Below are positions 39,535 through 46,476 of a stretch of DNA of 64,000 nt, piece by piece; position 1 is the stretch's first letter; each line of letters opens with the position of its first letter. Under the pieces are notes generated by a model. It did no database searches, was not told the DNA's origin, and saw only the letters and a program-made list of their open reading frames with translations. A program made the position numbers and the translations under genes. Location: the NCBI RefSeq assembly GCF_000619825.1, contig NZ_JHUW01000006.1, positions 372,001 through 436,000 of the forward strand. The letters are read 5' to 3'. This stretch comes from Prevotella sp. MA2016 (GTDB lineage Bacteria; Bacteroidota; Bacteroidia; Bacteroidales; Bacteroidaceae).

Positions 39535-40017
39535 TTATCTGTTAGATGGTACCTGACAATGGAATATGTATGCCTCGAAATAGCTGTCGAATTCAACCTC
39601 CCACTCATAGCCGCGACTCTTTACATAATTGCGAATCCATTGCTGCTGTCCAGATGATAGGGCACGCTCGCCTCGTTTGTACTCGTAGTAGAGCTTGGCT
39701 CCATGCAGAAACTTGGTGATGTCTTTGCGCATCACGGTGTAGTCTTTCTTCAGCACCTTGTCGTATAGGTGACTGAATCCAGCTGCCCAAACCTCTATAG
39801 TGGGTTTGTCGTACCAGCGGCACTGGTCGTTGTGCAGTGTTTGGGGCATCACACAGGTGGCAGTCTCCAGGTTACTGGGCGCATGCTGTGCTGCTACATA
39901 TCGCAGACAGTCAGCCTTTAGTGGGCAGGCGTTGTTGGTGCAGAGTGCATACCATGAGGGGACTGTTGTAAAGTCGAATTCGGTTCCGATAGGTTTAATT
40001 TCTTTCTTAATTTCCAT
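39535..40017 (-). CDS. DUF6078 family protein
   Basis: 160-aa cytoplasmic protein with a Cys-rich N-terminal half: Cys26, Cys31, Cys37, Cys55 and Cys66 (CTNNACPLKADC ... TATC ... NDQC), which could bind zinc or an iron-sulfur cluster. The C-terminal half is basic and aromatic (TVMRKDITKFLHGAKLYYEYKRGERALSSGQQQWIRNYVKSRGYEWE). Matches, as far as I can tell, the family of unknown function DUF6078, often found beside VirE_N/VapE genes in Bacteroidales. First gene of the cassette, with its own promoter inside an inverted repeat. Confidence 0.65.
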   Translation of the reverse strand: MEIKKEIKPIGTEFDFTTVPSWYALCTNNACPLKADCLRYVAAQHAPSNLETATCVMPQTLHNDQCRWYDKPTIEVWAAGFSHLYDKVLKKDYTVMRKDITKFLHGAKLYYEYKRGERALSSGQQQWIRNYVKSRGYEWEVEFDSYFEAYIFHCQVPSNR

Positions 40018-40052
40018 TTTTTAAGATGTTATGCTTATGTTTGTTATTAATT

Positions 40053-40090
40053 CGCCTACAAAGATACAAAAATTTAGGCGCATTTCCAAG
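40053..40090 (-). promoter_or_regulatory. Promoter and possible operator of the DUF6078/VapE cassette
   Basis: The minus-strand -7 TATCTTTG (40066-40059) is enclosed by the inverted repeat CGCCTA (40053-40058) / TAGGCG (40075-40080). A -33-like CTTG lies at 40090-40087, 20 bp away. A repressor on the dyad would cover the -7. Confidence 0.55.
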
Positions 40091-40135
40091 CATTTTTCCA
40101 TTTCTTTTTATCGATTTAAGGCACTTTTTTGCAAT

Positions 40136-40228
40136 TATCCACCATCTGCCACCCATCTGCCACCACCTCTCCAGTCCTCATAAACACAGGTACTCCGCCA
40201 GACTGGTGGTAGAGTGGTAGATAAATTT
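40136..40228. repeat. Right 93-bp structured inverted repeat of the VapE/DUF6078 cassette
   Basis: Reverse complement of the left copy at about 76% identity and equal length. Its inner stem has changed in a compensated way: AACC/GGTT in the left copy corresponds to AGTC/GACT here (plus-strand 40201-40204 and 40173-40176). It ends 18 bp from the stop codon of the TPR-HTH gene and may also terminate that gene. Confidence 0.85.
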
Positions 40229-40245
40229 GCAAAATTCTCACACGA

Positions 40246-41766
40246 TTATAAACTCTGGATATACTCATCCCATTGGGTGGGTGTACCTTTCTGGCCGAAT
40301 GATTTCTCATATAGTCGTACTCGGGATGAGCTGATAGATTGTTTACTCTTATTGAGTAGAGTAGCGATTTTTACAGGGTTCATATTGATTTTCCTTAATA
40401 AACAGATTTGGCGTTCGGTGGTGCTAATATTACAAAGGTTTTCCAACCTCTCTGTAAAGCGTGGGTAAACACTATTGATAGCCTCTTCTAATTTTTGCCA
40501 GTCAGTGTTTGTGATTGTAGTTAGTTTATTTGTGCTGTCATCAGCAAGGCTGTTGAATTTCTTGCAGATGTTATATGCTTGTATTTTATTTTGCCTATCT
40601 GCTAATAAGGCTTTTTCTGCCTGCGTTTGTTGCCATTTCTTTGCTTGCTCTAATATCTCAGTTCTCAGGCTTTTGGCTTCTTTGTTTTTGGTGTAATATA
40701 AATATGCGATAATGAATAAAAATGCAAGGGCCAGAATGGCAAAACAGGCCACCGCAAGATAAATATTCTTGCGCTGATTGCTTGCTCGTAACTCGGCATT
40801 CTCCTGCTCTTGTCGCTGATAATTGTATAGTGCATTTATTTTGGCAACGGTTTCTGTGCTTGTTGTTTCGTTGATTGAGTCGGTAAGATTCTTATATATC
40901 GTTAGATAATGCAATGCTTCATTAGCTTGTCCTCGTTTGAGGGCAATTTCGGCCAAGCGCTCATTGGCTGAGCTGCGGGCATATATTGTACCATTCTCCA
41001 ATAATAGCTTAGAGTAGTATTCGGCAGAGTCAATCATTCCCATAGTCATGTAAATATTTGCTGCTGTAGCCAATACACCACTGCTATCTGGCCCATAAAC
41101 ACAAGTCAACGCTTCATTTATTTCTGCTCTTGCTTTCTGATAATCATGAAGTTTATAGTACAAACCTGCAAGGTTGCTTTTGTTGCCATAATACATGTAA
41201 TCTATTCCTTTTGCTTTTGCCAACCGGATTGATTCTAATAACATCTTTTTTGCATCCTTGTAGTTCCCATGGTCGCTCAATTCTTTTCCCATATCTCTCA
41301 GTCCATAAATCATGCCAAGTGTGTCATTTTGGTTTTTACATAATTGGTAGGATTGGTTGAAGGCCTTAATGGCCTCATCAGATAAGTCTTGGTACGAAAA
41401 TACATAACCTATTTGGCTATAGATCACTCCTCCCAGGCTTGGGGTGTCGCTATCAGGAAGGGCTTTTGCTGCTTTGTAGTAAAAATTTAGTGACTTTGGA
41501 AAGTCTCTTTGCTCGTAGAACACGCGGCCAGCATAATAATAGGCCTCAGCTAATTTAAGTTTGCTGCCATGATGTTCATAATAGTCAACTAACGAAAGTG
41601 CCAAAGAGTCATATTCTGATATGGGATTATCGGCTTTATCGGACGTTTTGATGCTTTGCAACTTCTGATACATCTCTTTTTCAAGAGACGAATCTTCCCC
41701 CTGACACGAAAAAGTAATGGCTAGTATGGCTATGTACATAACGCACTTTAATAGATATGATCTCAT
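40246..41766 (-). CDS. TPR lipoprotein-like membrane regulator with C-terminal HTH
   Basis: I start at the ATG at 41766 (MRSYLLKCVMYIAIL, 506 aa), because the -7 element lies at 41795-41788 and overlaps a TTG start eight codons upstream. A signal with ITFSC gives a possible lipidated Cys20. TPR-type helices fill about 40-320 (e.g. LAEAYYYAGRVFYEQRDFPKSLNFYYKAAKAL). A membrane helix lies near 337-360 (IYLAVACFAILALAFLFIIAYLYY), then coiled coil, then an HTH in the last about 65 residues (TTERQICLLRKINMNPVKIATLLNKSKQSISSSRVRLYEK), like LuxR-type regulators. This TPR-TM-HTH layout is frequent in Bacteroidota and probably couples a periplasmic signal to transcription. It is divergent from the peptide/GLPGLI/barrel genes, the likely targets. 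Confidence 0.8.
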   Translation of the reverse strand: MRSYLLKCVMYIAILAITFSCQGEDSSLEKEMYQKLQSIKTSDKADNPISEYDSLALSLVDYYEHHGSKLKLAEAYYYAGRVFYEQRDFPKSLNFYYKAAKALPDSDTPSLGGVIYSQIGYVFSYQDLSDEAIKAFNQSYQLCKNQNDTLGMIYGLRDMGKELSDHGNYKDAKKMLLESIRLAKAKGIDYMYYGNKSNLAGLYYKLHDYQKARAEINEALTCVYGPDSSGVLATAANIYMTMGMIDSAEYYSKLLLENGTIYARSSANERLAEIALKRGQANEALHYLTIYKNLTDSINETTSTETVAKINALYNYQRQEQENAELRASNQRKNIYLAVACFAILALAFLFIIAYLYYTKNKEAKSLRTEILEQAKKWQQTQAEKALLADRQNKIQAYNICKKFNSLADDSTNKLTTITNTDWQKLEEAINSVYPRFTERLENLCNISTTERQICLLRKINMNPVKIATLLNKSKQSISSSRVRLYEKSFGQKGTPTQWDEYIQSL

Positions 41767-41787
41767 AACAGTCTTTTTTTTCGCTGA

Positions 41788-41795
41788 CAAAGGTA
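41788..41795 (-). promoter_or_regulatory. -7 element of the TPR-HTH gene
   Basis: The minus-strand TACCTTTG is 21 bp before the ATG at 41766 and decides against an upstream TTG start. The GCGTAC cluster begins about 47 bp further up. Confidence 0.6.
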
Positions 41796-41841
41796 ATACA
41801 TATTTTTTAGAAAAACCGCCATTTCATCGATATTTTAACAT

Positions 41842-41884
41842 TTCTGCGTACAGTACGCAGAAAATGCGTACTCATTTGCGTACT
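41842..41884. promoter_or_regulatory. GCGTAC operator cluster in the divergent region
   Basis: A perfect 21-bp palindrome (41842-41862, half-site TTCTGCGTAC around a central A) is followed by two direct copies of TGCGTACT at 41865-41872 and 41877-41884. Four half-sites thus lie immediately upstream of the -33 of the 41951 gene. Probably bound by the adjacent TPR-HTH protein (inference). Confidence 0.75.
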
Positions 41885-41890
41885 AAAAAG

Positions 41891-41922
41891 TTTGGTTAAA
41901 CGCCATGATTTTGATATTTTTG
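41891..41922 (+). promoter_or_regulatory. Promoter of the secreted-peptide / GLPGLI operon
   Basis: TTTG at 41891-41894, 20-bp spacer, TATTTTTG at 41915-41922; ATG at 41951. The GCGTAC sites end 6 bp before the -33. Confidence 0.8.
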
Positions 41923-41950
41923 CACCGTCAATTCATAAATATACACTACA

Positions 41951-42313
41951 ATGAAGAAAATTATTTCTATTCTATTATTGACTTTTATGAGTCAAATGTC
42001 CTATGCGGATGGAACGCCTAATGGCATTAATCCAAATGGATATGATAAAGGAGAAAAGGGGCATCCGCATAAAGCTCCTAAGAAGCCATCTACACCAGTC
42101 ATATCTTTTAATCAAGGTGTATTATCCGTCTTGACAAATGCTACATTATATAATGCAGAGTTGATAATACGTGATAAGGATGGTAATGTTCTATATGATG
42201 TTACCGATACAATCGGTGATGAGTATGCAATTGTTTTGCCTGAATTTGTATCTTCAAGAATGTACAGCATTGAATTGATTTGTTCAGAAAACCATATTAT
42301 CATATACTCGTAA
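41951..42313 (+). CDS. Small secreted protein, DUF3244-like
   Basis: 120 aa. Signal peptide 1-19 (ending MSYA), then a Gly/Lys/Pro/His-rich linker (GINPNGYDKGEKGHPHKAPKKPSTP) and a single beta-sandwich-like domain (GVLSVLTNATLYNAELIIRDKDGNVLYDVTDTIGDEYAIVLPEF, then MYSIELI) that resembles DUF3244, a secreted immunoglobulin-fold family of Bacteroidota. No catalytic motif. First gene after the GCGTAC operator, so probably the most directly controlled. Family call is by pattern and moderate. Confidence 0.65.
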   Translation: MKKIISILLLTFMSQMSYADGTPNGINPNGYDKGEKGHPHKAPKKPSTPVISFNQGVLSVLTNATLYNAELIIRDKDGNVLYDVTDTIGDEYAIVLPEFVSSRMYSIELICSENHIIIYS

Positions 42314-42383
42314 ATAAGGAAATGGGCCCATGGAGGAAACTCCAAAAAATAGAATAGTATTAACAATAAAAAAGCAAAAGAAA

Positions 42384-42575
42384 ATGAAGAAATTATTTTT
42401 AGCATTAGTTGTTGCTTTTGGAATGGCTACAACTTTAGTTGCTGCGCCCGTGGCAAGTATTCCTACTCCAGAAGTGCAGGAAGTAACTCAGCAAAAAGAT
42501 GTTGAAGTTATCGTCATTTATAACGATGATGGTACTATAAAAGATATTATTGTTATCAAGCACAAAGGAAAATAA
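42384..42575 (+). CDS. Small secreted peptide of unknown function
   Basis: 63 aa from the ATG at 42384 (MKKLFLALVVAFGMATTLVAA); an upstream frame start at 42330 adds 18 residues in front of a clear signal peptide and is unlikely. The mature part is about 42 residues: PVASIPTPEVQEVTQQKD followed by alternating hydrophobic strands VEVIVIYNDDG and IKDIIVIKHKGK. It has no Cys and no double-Gly leader, so it does not look like a known bacteriocin class. It sits between the DUF3244-like gene and an intrinsic terminator. I do not recognise a family. Confidence 0.6.
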   Translation: MKKLFLALVVAFGMATTLVAAPVASIPTPEVQEVTQQKDVEVIVIYNDDGTIKDIIVIKHKGK

Positions 42576-42590
42576 TCCGGTCTATAGTGT

Positions 42591-42629
42591 CTCAGCTCGT
42601 TTATTACTATATAAACGGGTTGAGTTTTT
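42591..42629 (+). terminator. Intrinsic terminator inside the peptide-GLPGLI gene group
   Basis: CTCAGCTCGTTTAT (42591-42604) and ATAAACGGGTTGAG (42611-42624) form a continuous 14-bp stem (two wobbles) with loop TACTAT, followed by TTTTT. I see no new promoter between it and the GLPGLI start at 42647, so the downstream genes probably depend on read-through. Confidence 0.88.
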
Positions 42630-42646
42630 CTCTTAATTAAATTAAT

Positions 42647-43342
42647 ATGAAGAAAATAATATCTTTACTATTATTGATGATGATTACTGTGTTGTGTAAA
42701 GCGCAGAGCATAGAGGTGAAATATTCTGTTTACTCAAAACAGCGGAAGGAGCAAATTGATAAAATAATGAGAAATCCTAATAATCAGGAGCACAATGGTT
42801 TGTTTGCTGGCCTAAATATTGAAAAGGAGGATTCCTTCTGTCTTGTTGTCAAAAACAGACAGTCTTCCTATGTGCGCTTGGAACCAGATGAAGACTTGAG
42901 AGAAGGAGGAGGTGTGAAGATTATATTGGTTAATGCGTCTTATAGTGAGGAAGATCATGCCGTATATAAGGATCTGTCCAACAGAACAGTAGTTGAAGTT
43001 AGGGATTTATTGGCAGAGGCATATATCATAGAAAAGACCGCTCCTCAGTATAGTTGGAAGCTAAGCTCAGATAGTAAAGATATTATGGGATTGAAGTGTT
43101 ATCGTGCTGTTCTAAATGATACTGTTACTGCTTGGTTCTGTCCTGAGATTCCAATTAGTGAGGGACCTGATTTGTATTGGGGACTGCCAGGGTTAATATT
43201 AGACTTGGAGGACAATAGGAATATCTATCGATGTATTTCGATAGATACCAATTCTCGTTCAGAACTGGCTGGGAAGAAACATGGGAAAAAGGTTTCAGCC
43301 GAACGCTTTGAAGAAATTAAAAAGTTAGCACTGGAGAGGTAG
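42647..43342 (+). CDS. GLPGLI family secreted protein
   Basis: 231 aa, signal peptide about 1-19 (ending LCKAQ). The family signature is WGLPGLILDLED near 181-192, preceded by the typical core: YSWKLSSDSKDIMGLKCYRAVLNDTVTAWFCPEIPISEGPDLY. GLPGLI proteins are common in Bacteroidota, often beside TonB-dependent or OMP_b-brl-type barrels. Their role is unproven. Here the stop codon is 3 bp from the start of such a barrel gene, which suggests that the two proteins work together. Confidence 0.92.
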   Translation: MKKIISLLLLMMITVLCKAQSIEVKYSVYSKQRKEQIDKIMRNPNNQEHNGLFAGLNIEKEDSFCLVVKNRQSSYVRLEPDEDLREGGGVKIILVNASYSEEDHAVYKDLSNRTVVEVRDLLAEAYIIEKTAPQYSWKLSSDSKDIMGLKCYRAVLNDTVTAWFCPEIPISEGPDLYWGLPGLILDLEDNRNIYRCISIDTNSRSELAGKKHGKKVSAERFEEIKKLALER

Positions 43343-43345
43343 CAC

Positions 43346-45943
43346 ATGAGGCACTTTTTTCTTTCTGTATGGTTGTGTTTGGCTTTTTCTGTTGATGCAG
43401 CAACTGGCAAATCACTTAGCGGTGTTGTTAAAGATTCCTCAACAGGTGGCTATGTGTCGTTTGCCAATGTGATGGCTTATGCCTTGCCTGATAGTGCTCT
43501 CATAGGATTTGCTGTTTCGGATGATTCTGGTAGTTTCTTAATTGATGGTCTTCCTGATAACATTTTATTGAAGGTTACATGTTTAGGATATAAGACATCT
43601 GAAATGGCTGTCTCCTTTTTACAGGATAGTACTGTTTTTGTATCCTTGGAGCCCGAAGCAGTAATGCTGAAAAATGTAGTAGTGAAAGGGCGTATGCCAG
43701 GATTTAAGGTTCATGGAGATACTATAGACTACAACTTTCAGAAATATACAGATGGTTCAGAGAGAGTGCTGAAGGATATTCTGGCAAAACTGCCTGGAAT
43801 GGATGTGGATGATAAGGGACAGGTCACTGCCAATGGGCAGGCCGTAAAGAAAATACTTGTTAATGGCCAAGATTTCTTTGGTGAGCATAATGAGCAAATT
43901 ACAAACAATCTTCCTTCTGATTATGTAGATAAGATCCAATTGCAAAAAAACTATAGTGAGTACTCTTTTGTAGAAGGTTTCAAAACTCATAAATCTACAG
44001 CATTGAATGTTACAATTGATTCAGTGCATTTAGGAAATATTACAGGAAATGCAGAACTGTATGGAGGGTATTGTGACAAATACAGGATGGCTGCAAACCT
44101 ATATTCCTTTGGCGGGAATCTGATGTGGGGAGTCAACGCAAAGTTTTTTAATACAGGCGAGGAGATGATGACATTGATGGATTATATCAAACTGCTTGGA
44201 GGTGTGAAAGACTATGCTAAAACTCTCGGCGGTACTAGCAAAATTATAGATAATGGATTATCGGCTGTATCATACATCAATAACAGTATAAATACATATA
44301 GTCGCACAAATGGGGTGGCTTCTGCTAATATTGCTTGGAATCCCAATGAGCATGTTAAGATTAATGCTTATTACTTGTTTAATCTTGAGAATAGTAAGGG
44401 ACAGTATGATATTACTCGCACCTATTTTGGCAAGAATTTTGTAGAGAATACTAAGCAGATTGCCGAGGCAGAAAGGGGTTTTCATCATGTGGGAATCAAC
44501 ATGAAGAATACGTTAAAACCAGATGCGGCTTTAGACTGGAGATTCAATCTGATTGCCGCGCCTCAGAATAGCCAGAATAAGTTGGGAAGATATGCCTGGG
44601 ATGAGGATATGAATGTTTGGAATGTTAGTAATAACTTAGCTTTTGTAAAGAACTGGTATAATCGTAATTTGTTGTCTGTCAGTTCACAACTTGCCTATAA
44701 CAATAATTTCCGGGCTATTAGTGTTGAGGCAGATGATAGTCTTTTGTTTATGCCGAACCAACGTTCACAGTCGGTATCGCAGGTTCAGCGAACCACTCTG
44801 CTGGATCATAATCTGGCTGCATCTTGGACGCACAGACTTTCAAAAGCATGGCAGTTTAGAATGAGTGCTGCATGGAACTTGATTCGCTCCACATCATCAA
44901 TATCTCCGTATGTCGCACATTCAGTAAAACAAAAAGATAAAGATCTAACCCGCCTATATGATTATGGCCTGTCATTAGGGAAAAATAAGGGAAGGCTTCG
45001 CTTCGATGCTGGGATTGACCTTGCATATATTGATCAAATCCACACAACAAGTAAAGTGGCGGTTTTGCCAAATGCCTCTATAGAGTTAGCTTTAAGTACT
45101 ATTAATGCCATGAGTTTAACCTATAGCAGCGGATATGAACGCGACGATAACTATTTTGCCCATGGGACAGTGATTAATGACTATAGGCAACTGACGGTTT
45201 TTGATGGAAAAACGGATTTGCTACATCTGCATCATAATTTAACGTTTAGCAGTCATTATTTTAATATACTATCGGATTTTACGTGGATTATGAATATAGG
45301 ATGCTCTCTAACAGAAAAACCATATATTCGTAATTATGATAATGCAGGGAATGTGCTAATAGCATCGTTGATAGAATCTAACCAGAGTGATATGTCCCAG
45401 CATGCGTACTTTAATATAAAGAAAGGATTTCGGTTCCCCCTTATCCTGTCATTTAAATCAACGTTAGTGAATAGTCGCTATCAGTCTGCCTATAATAATC
45501 GTTTGAGTAAGAATCGGCATTCTCAGGCAGAAGGGGAGATTTCCATGACCACCAAGTTCAAATATTCCTTAGTCAATGCCGAGATGGGATACAGGTTCAC
45601 TATGCAGCAAAGTAAGTTGGGACTGTCGGGCTCTCTGCTAAACATGATGTCTTATGAACTATATCTCAGACCATTTGTGGCGAAAAAAGGAAAGTGGGAT
45701 GTCAGTGTGCCACTGACCTACGTCCATGACCAGTCTGGTTCCCAGAAGTTGGGGCATTTTGATTGTAGTGTTCAGGGGAGTTATACAGCTGGATTTTGGT
45801 CTTTCTTTGTTAAAGGAGACAATTTGCTGAACACCAGATGTGTTCAGCGTATCAGTATTGATGCAACGAGTGATTACATGGAAACGGTTGTGGAAAGGCG
45901 TCTGCCAGGCTATATCATTGTTGGAATTAAAAGGATTTTTTAA
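43346..45943 (+). CDS. Outer-membrane beta-barrel family protein (TonB-receptor-like)
   Basis: 865 aa. Signal about 1-19, regulatory-like N-terminal domain about 22-105 (LSGVVKDSSTGGYVSFANVMAYAL, DDSGSFLIDGL, VTCLGYKTSEM), plug-like region about 115-225 (VVVKGRMPGFKVHGDTIDYNFQKYTDGSERVLKDILAKLPGMDVDDKGQVTANGQAVKKILVNGQDFF), then a barrel ending GYIIVGIKRIF. This is the OMP_b-brl_3 group and not SusC: no SusD partner follows and the DVVVIGYG motif is absent. Probably a receptor or exporter working with GLPGLI and perhaps with the two small secreted proteins. Confidence 0.85.
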   Translation: MRHFFLSVWLCLAFSVDAATGKSLSGVVKDSSTGGYVSFANVMAYALPDSALIGFAVSDDSGSFLIDGLPDNILLKVTCLGYKTSEMAVSFLQDSTVFVSLEPEAVMLKNVVVKGRMPGFKVHGDTIDYNFQKYTDGSERVLKDILAKLPGMDVDDKGQVTANGQAVKKILVNGQDFFGEHNEQITNNLPSDYVDKIQLQKNYSEYSFVEGFKTHKSTALNVTIDSVHLGNITGNAELYGGYCDKYRMAANLYSFGGNLMWGVNAKFFNTGEEMMTLMDYIKLLGGVKDYAKTLGGTSKIIDNGLSAVSYINNSINTYSRTNGVASANIAWNPNEHVKINAYYLFNLENSKGQYDITRTYFGKNFVENTKQIAEAERGFHHVGINMKNTLKPDAALDWRFNLIAAPQNSQNKLGRYAWDEDMNVWNVSNNLAFVKNWYNRNLLSVSSQLAYNNNFRAISVEADDSLLFMPNQRSQSVSQVQRTTLLDHNLAASWTHRLSKAWQFRMSAAWNLIRSTSSISPYVAHSVKQKDKDLTRLYDYGLSLGKNKGRLRFDAGIDLAYIDQIHTTSKVAVLPNASIELALSTINAMSLTYSSGYERDDNYFAHGTVINDYRQLTVFDGKTDLLHLHHNLTFSSHYFNILSDFTWIMNIGCSLTEKPYIRNYDNAGNVLIASLIESNQSDMSQHAYFNIKKGFRFPLILSFKSTLVNSRYQSAYNNRLSKNRHSQAEGEISMTTKFKYSLVNAEMGYRFTMQQSKLGLSGSLLNMMSYELYLRPFVAKKGKWDVSVPLTYVHDQSGSQKLGHFDCSVQGSYTAGFWSFFVKGDNLLNTRCVQRISIDATSDYMETVVERRLPGYIIVGIKRIF

Positions 45944-45953
45944 GTTCTCTGGG

Positions 45954-45981
45954 GGTGGTAGTGTGGTCTCACCGTTTTTTG
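45954..45981 (+). terminator. Possible weak terminator after the barrel gene
   Basis: GGTG (45954-45957) can pair with CACC (45970-45973) before GTTTTTTG. The stem is only 4-5 bp, so this is uncertain. The stem region (GGTGGTAGTGTGG) resembles an arm of the 93-bp repeats. Confidence 0.3.
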
Positions 45982-45990
45982 TTTGTTTTA

Positions 45991-46022
45991 TTTGCATGTT
46001 TCAATAATTCATTGTATTTTTG
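45991..46022 (+). promoter_or_regulatory. Promoter of the truncated HEPN-like gene
   Basis: TTTG at 45991-45994, 20-bp spacer, TATTTTTG at 46015-46022, ATG at 46048. Confidence 0.75.
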
Positions 46023-46047
46023 CAGCAGAAATCATAAATAGCACAAG

Positions 46048-46356
46048 ATGGAAGTAAAACAACCCAGGTGGATTGAGCGCCTTAGCATATTCAAAAATGC
46101 CATTGTAAGGATGGCAGAAGTTATTGCCATCACCAAGCAGCGCCCACTTAATCAGTTTGAGCGTGACAGTCTTATCAAGAGGTTTGAATTTACTTATGAG
46201 ATGGCGTGGAAATTGATGATGAGCTATGAGAAAGATAATGGCGTGATAGGATTGGTAGGCTCAAAGGATGTAGTGCGCCAGGCATTTAGCTTGTCACTGA
46301 TAGATAATGGAGACGCATGGATGGAAATGATTGATGATGTCCCCATCCCCGCATAA
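46048..46356 (+). pseudogene. Truncated HI0074-type nucleotidyltransferase-substrate-binding (HEPN) protein
   Basis: 102 aa. The region LNQFERDSLIKRFEFTYEMAWKLMMSYEKDNGV followed by GSKDVVRQAFSLSLIDNGDAWMEMIDD matches the helical HI0074 / MNT-associated HEPN family. In that family the protein continues after W-x-x-M with a 'DRN-x-x-SHTY' block (the HEPN R..H motif) and about 35 more residues. Here it changes to VPIPA and stops. No continuation is visible in the other frames, and no MntA-like nucleotidyltransferase gene is adjacent. It therefore looks like a remnant of a toxin-antitoxin pair, though its promoter is intact. It may alternatively be a short functional protein. Confidence 0.6.
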
Positions 46357-46420
46357 TATCCTAGGTCTGGTTAGTAGTGCTCATCAGAGTTCCTGTGATT
46401 TTTGGACGGAAACCAAAAAT

Positions 46421-46459
46421 AGCGATAGCCTATATTCGCCTATAGGCTATCGCTTTTTT
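46421..46459. terminator. Rho-independent terminator, same stem as at 19187
   Basis: A perfect 14-bp stem AGCGATAGCCTATA / TATAGGCTATCGCT around loop TTCGCC, followed by TTTTT and preceded by AAAAAT. It separates the truncated HEPN gene from the xylanase promoter. Confidence 0.92.
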
Positions 46460-46476
46460 GATATTTCGGCCATTGA

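Larger units (their letters stand above)
37489..40228. mobile_element. Candidate mobile cassette bounded by 93-bp inverted repeats
   Basis: Two minus-strand genes (DUF6078 and a VapE/primase-type protein) fill the space between two 93-bp imperfect inverted repeats. VapE/VirE_N proteins are common in Bacteroidota mobile elements and phage satellites. There is no transposase, integrase or recombinase inside, and I could not identify target-site duplications outside the repeats by eye. Mobility is therefore inferred, perhaps in trans, or the repeats are transcription terminators of a shared family. Confidence 0.5.

Noticed and set aside
37489..40228. The GGTGGTAGAT-rich repeats as a CRISPR array
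   Set aside because: There are only two 93-bp copies in inverted orientation 2.5 kb apart, with genes and no spacers between; no cas genes are nearby.
45954..45973. Third copy of the 93-bp repeat near 45.95 kb
   Set aside because: Only about 14 bp (GGTGGTAGTGTGGT) resemble one arm; no extended match or hairpin loop is present, so chance is likely.
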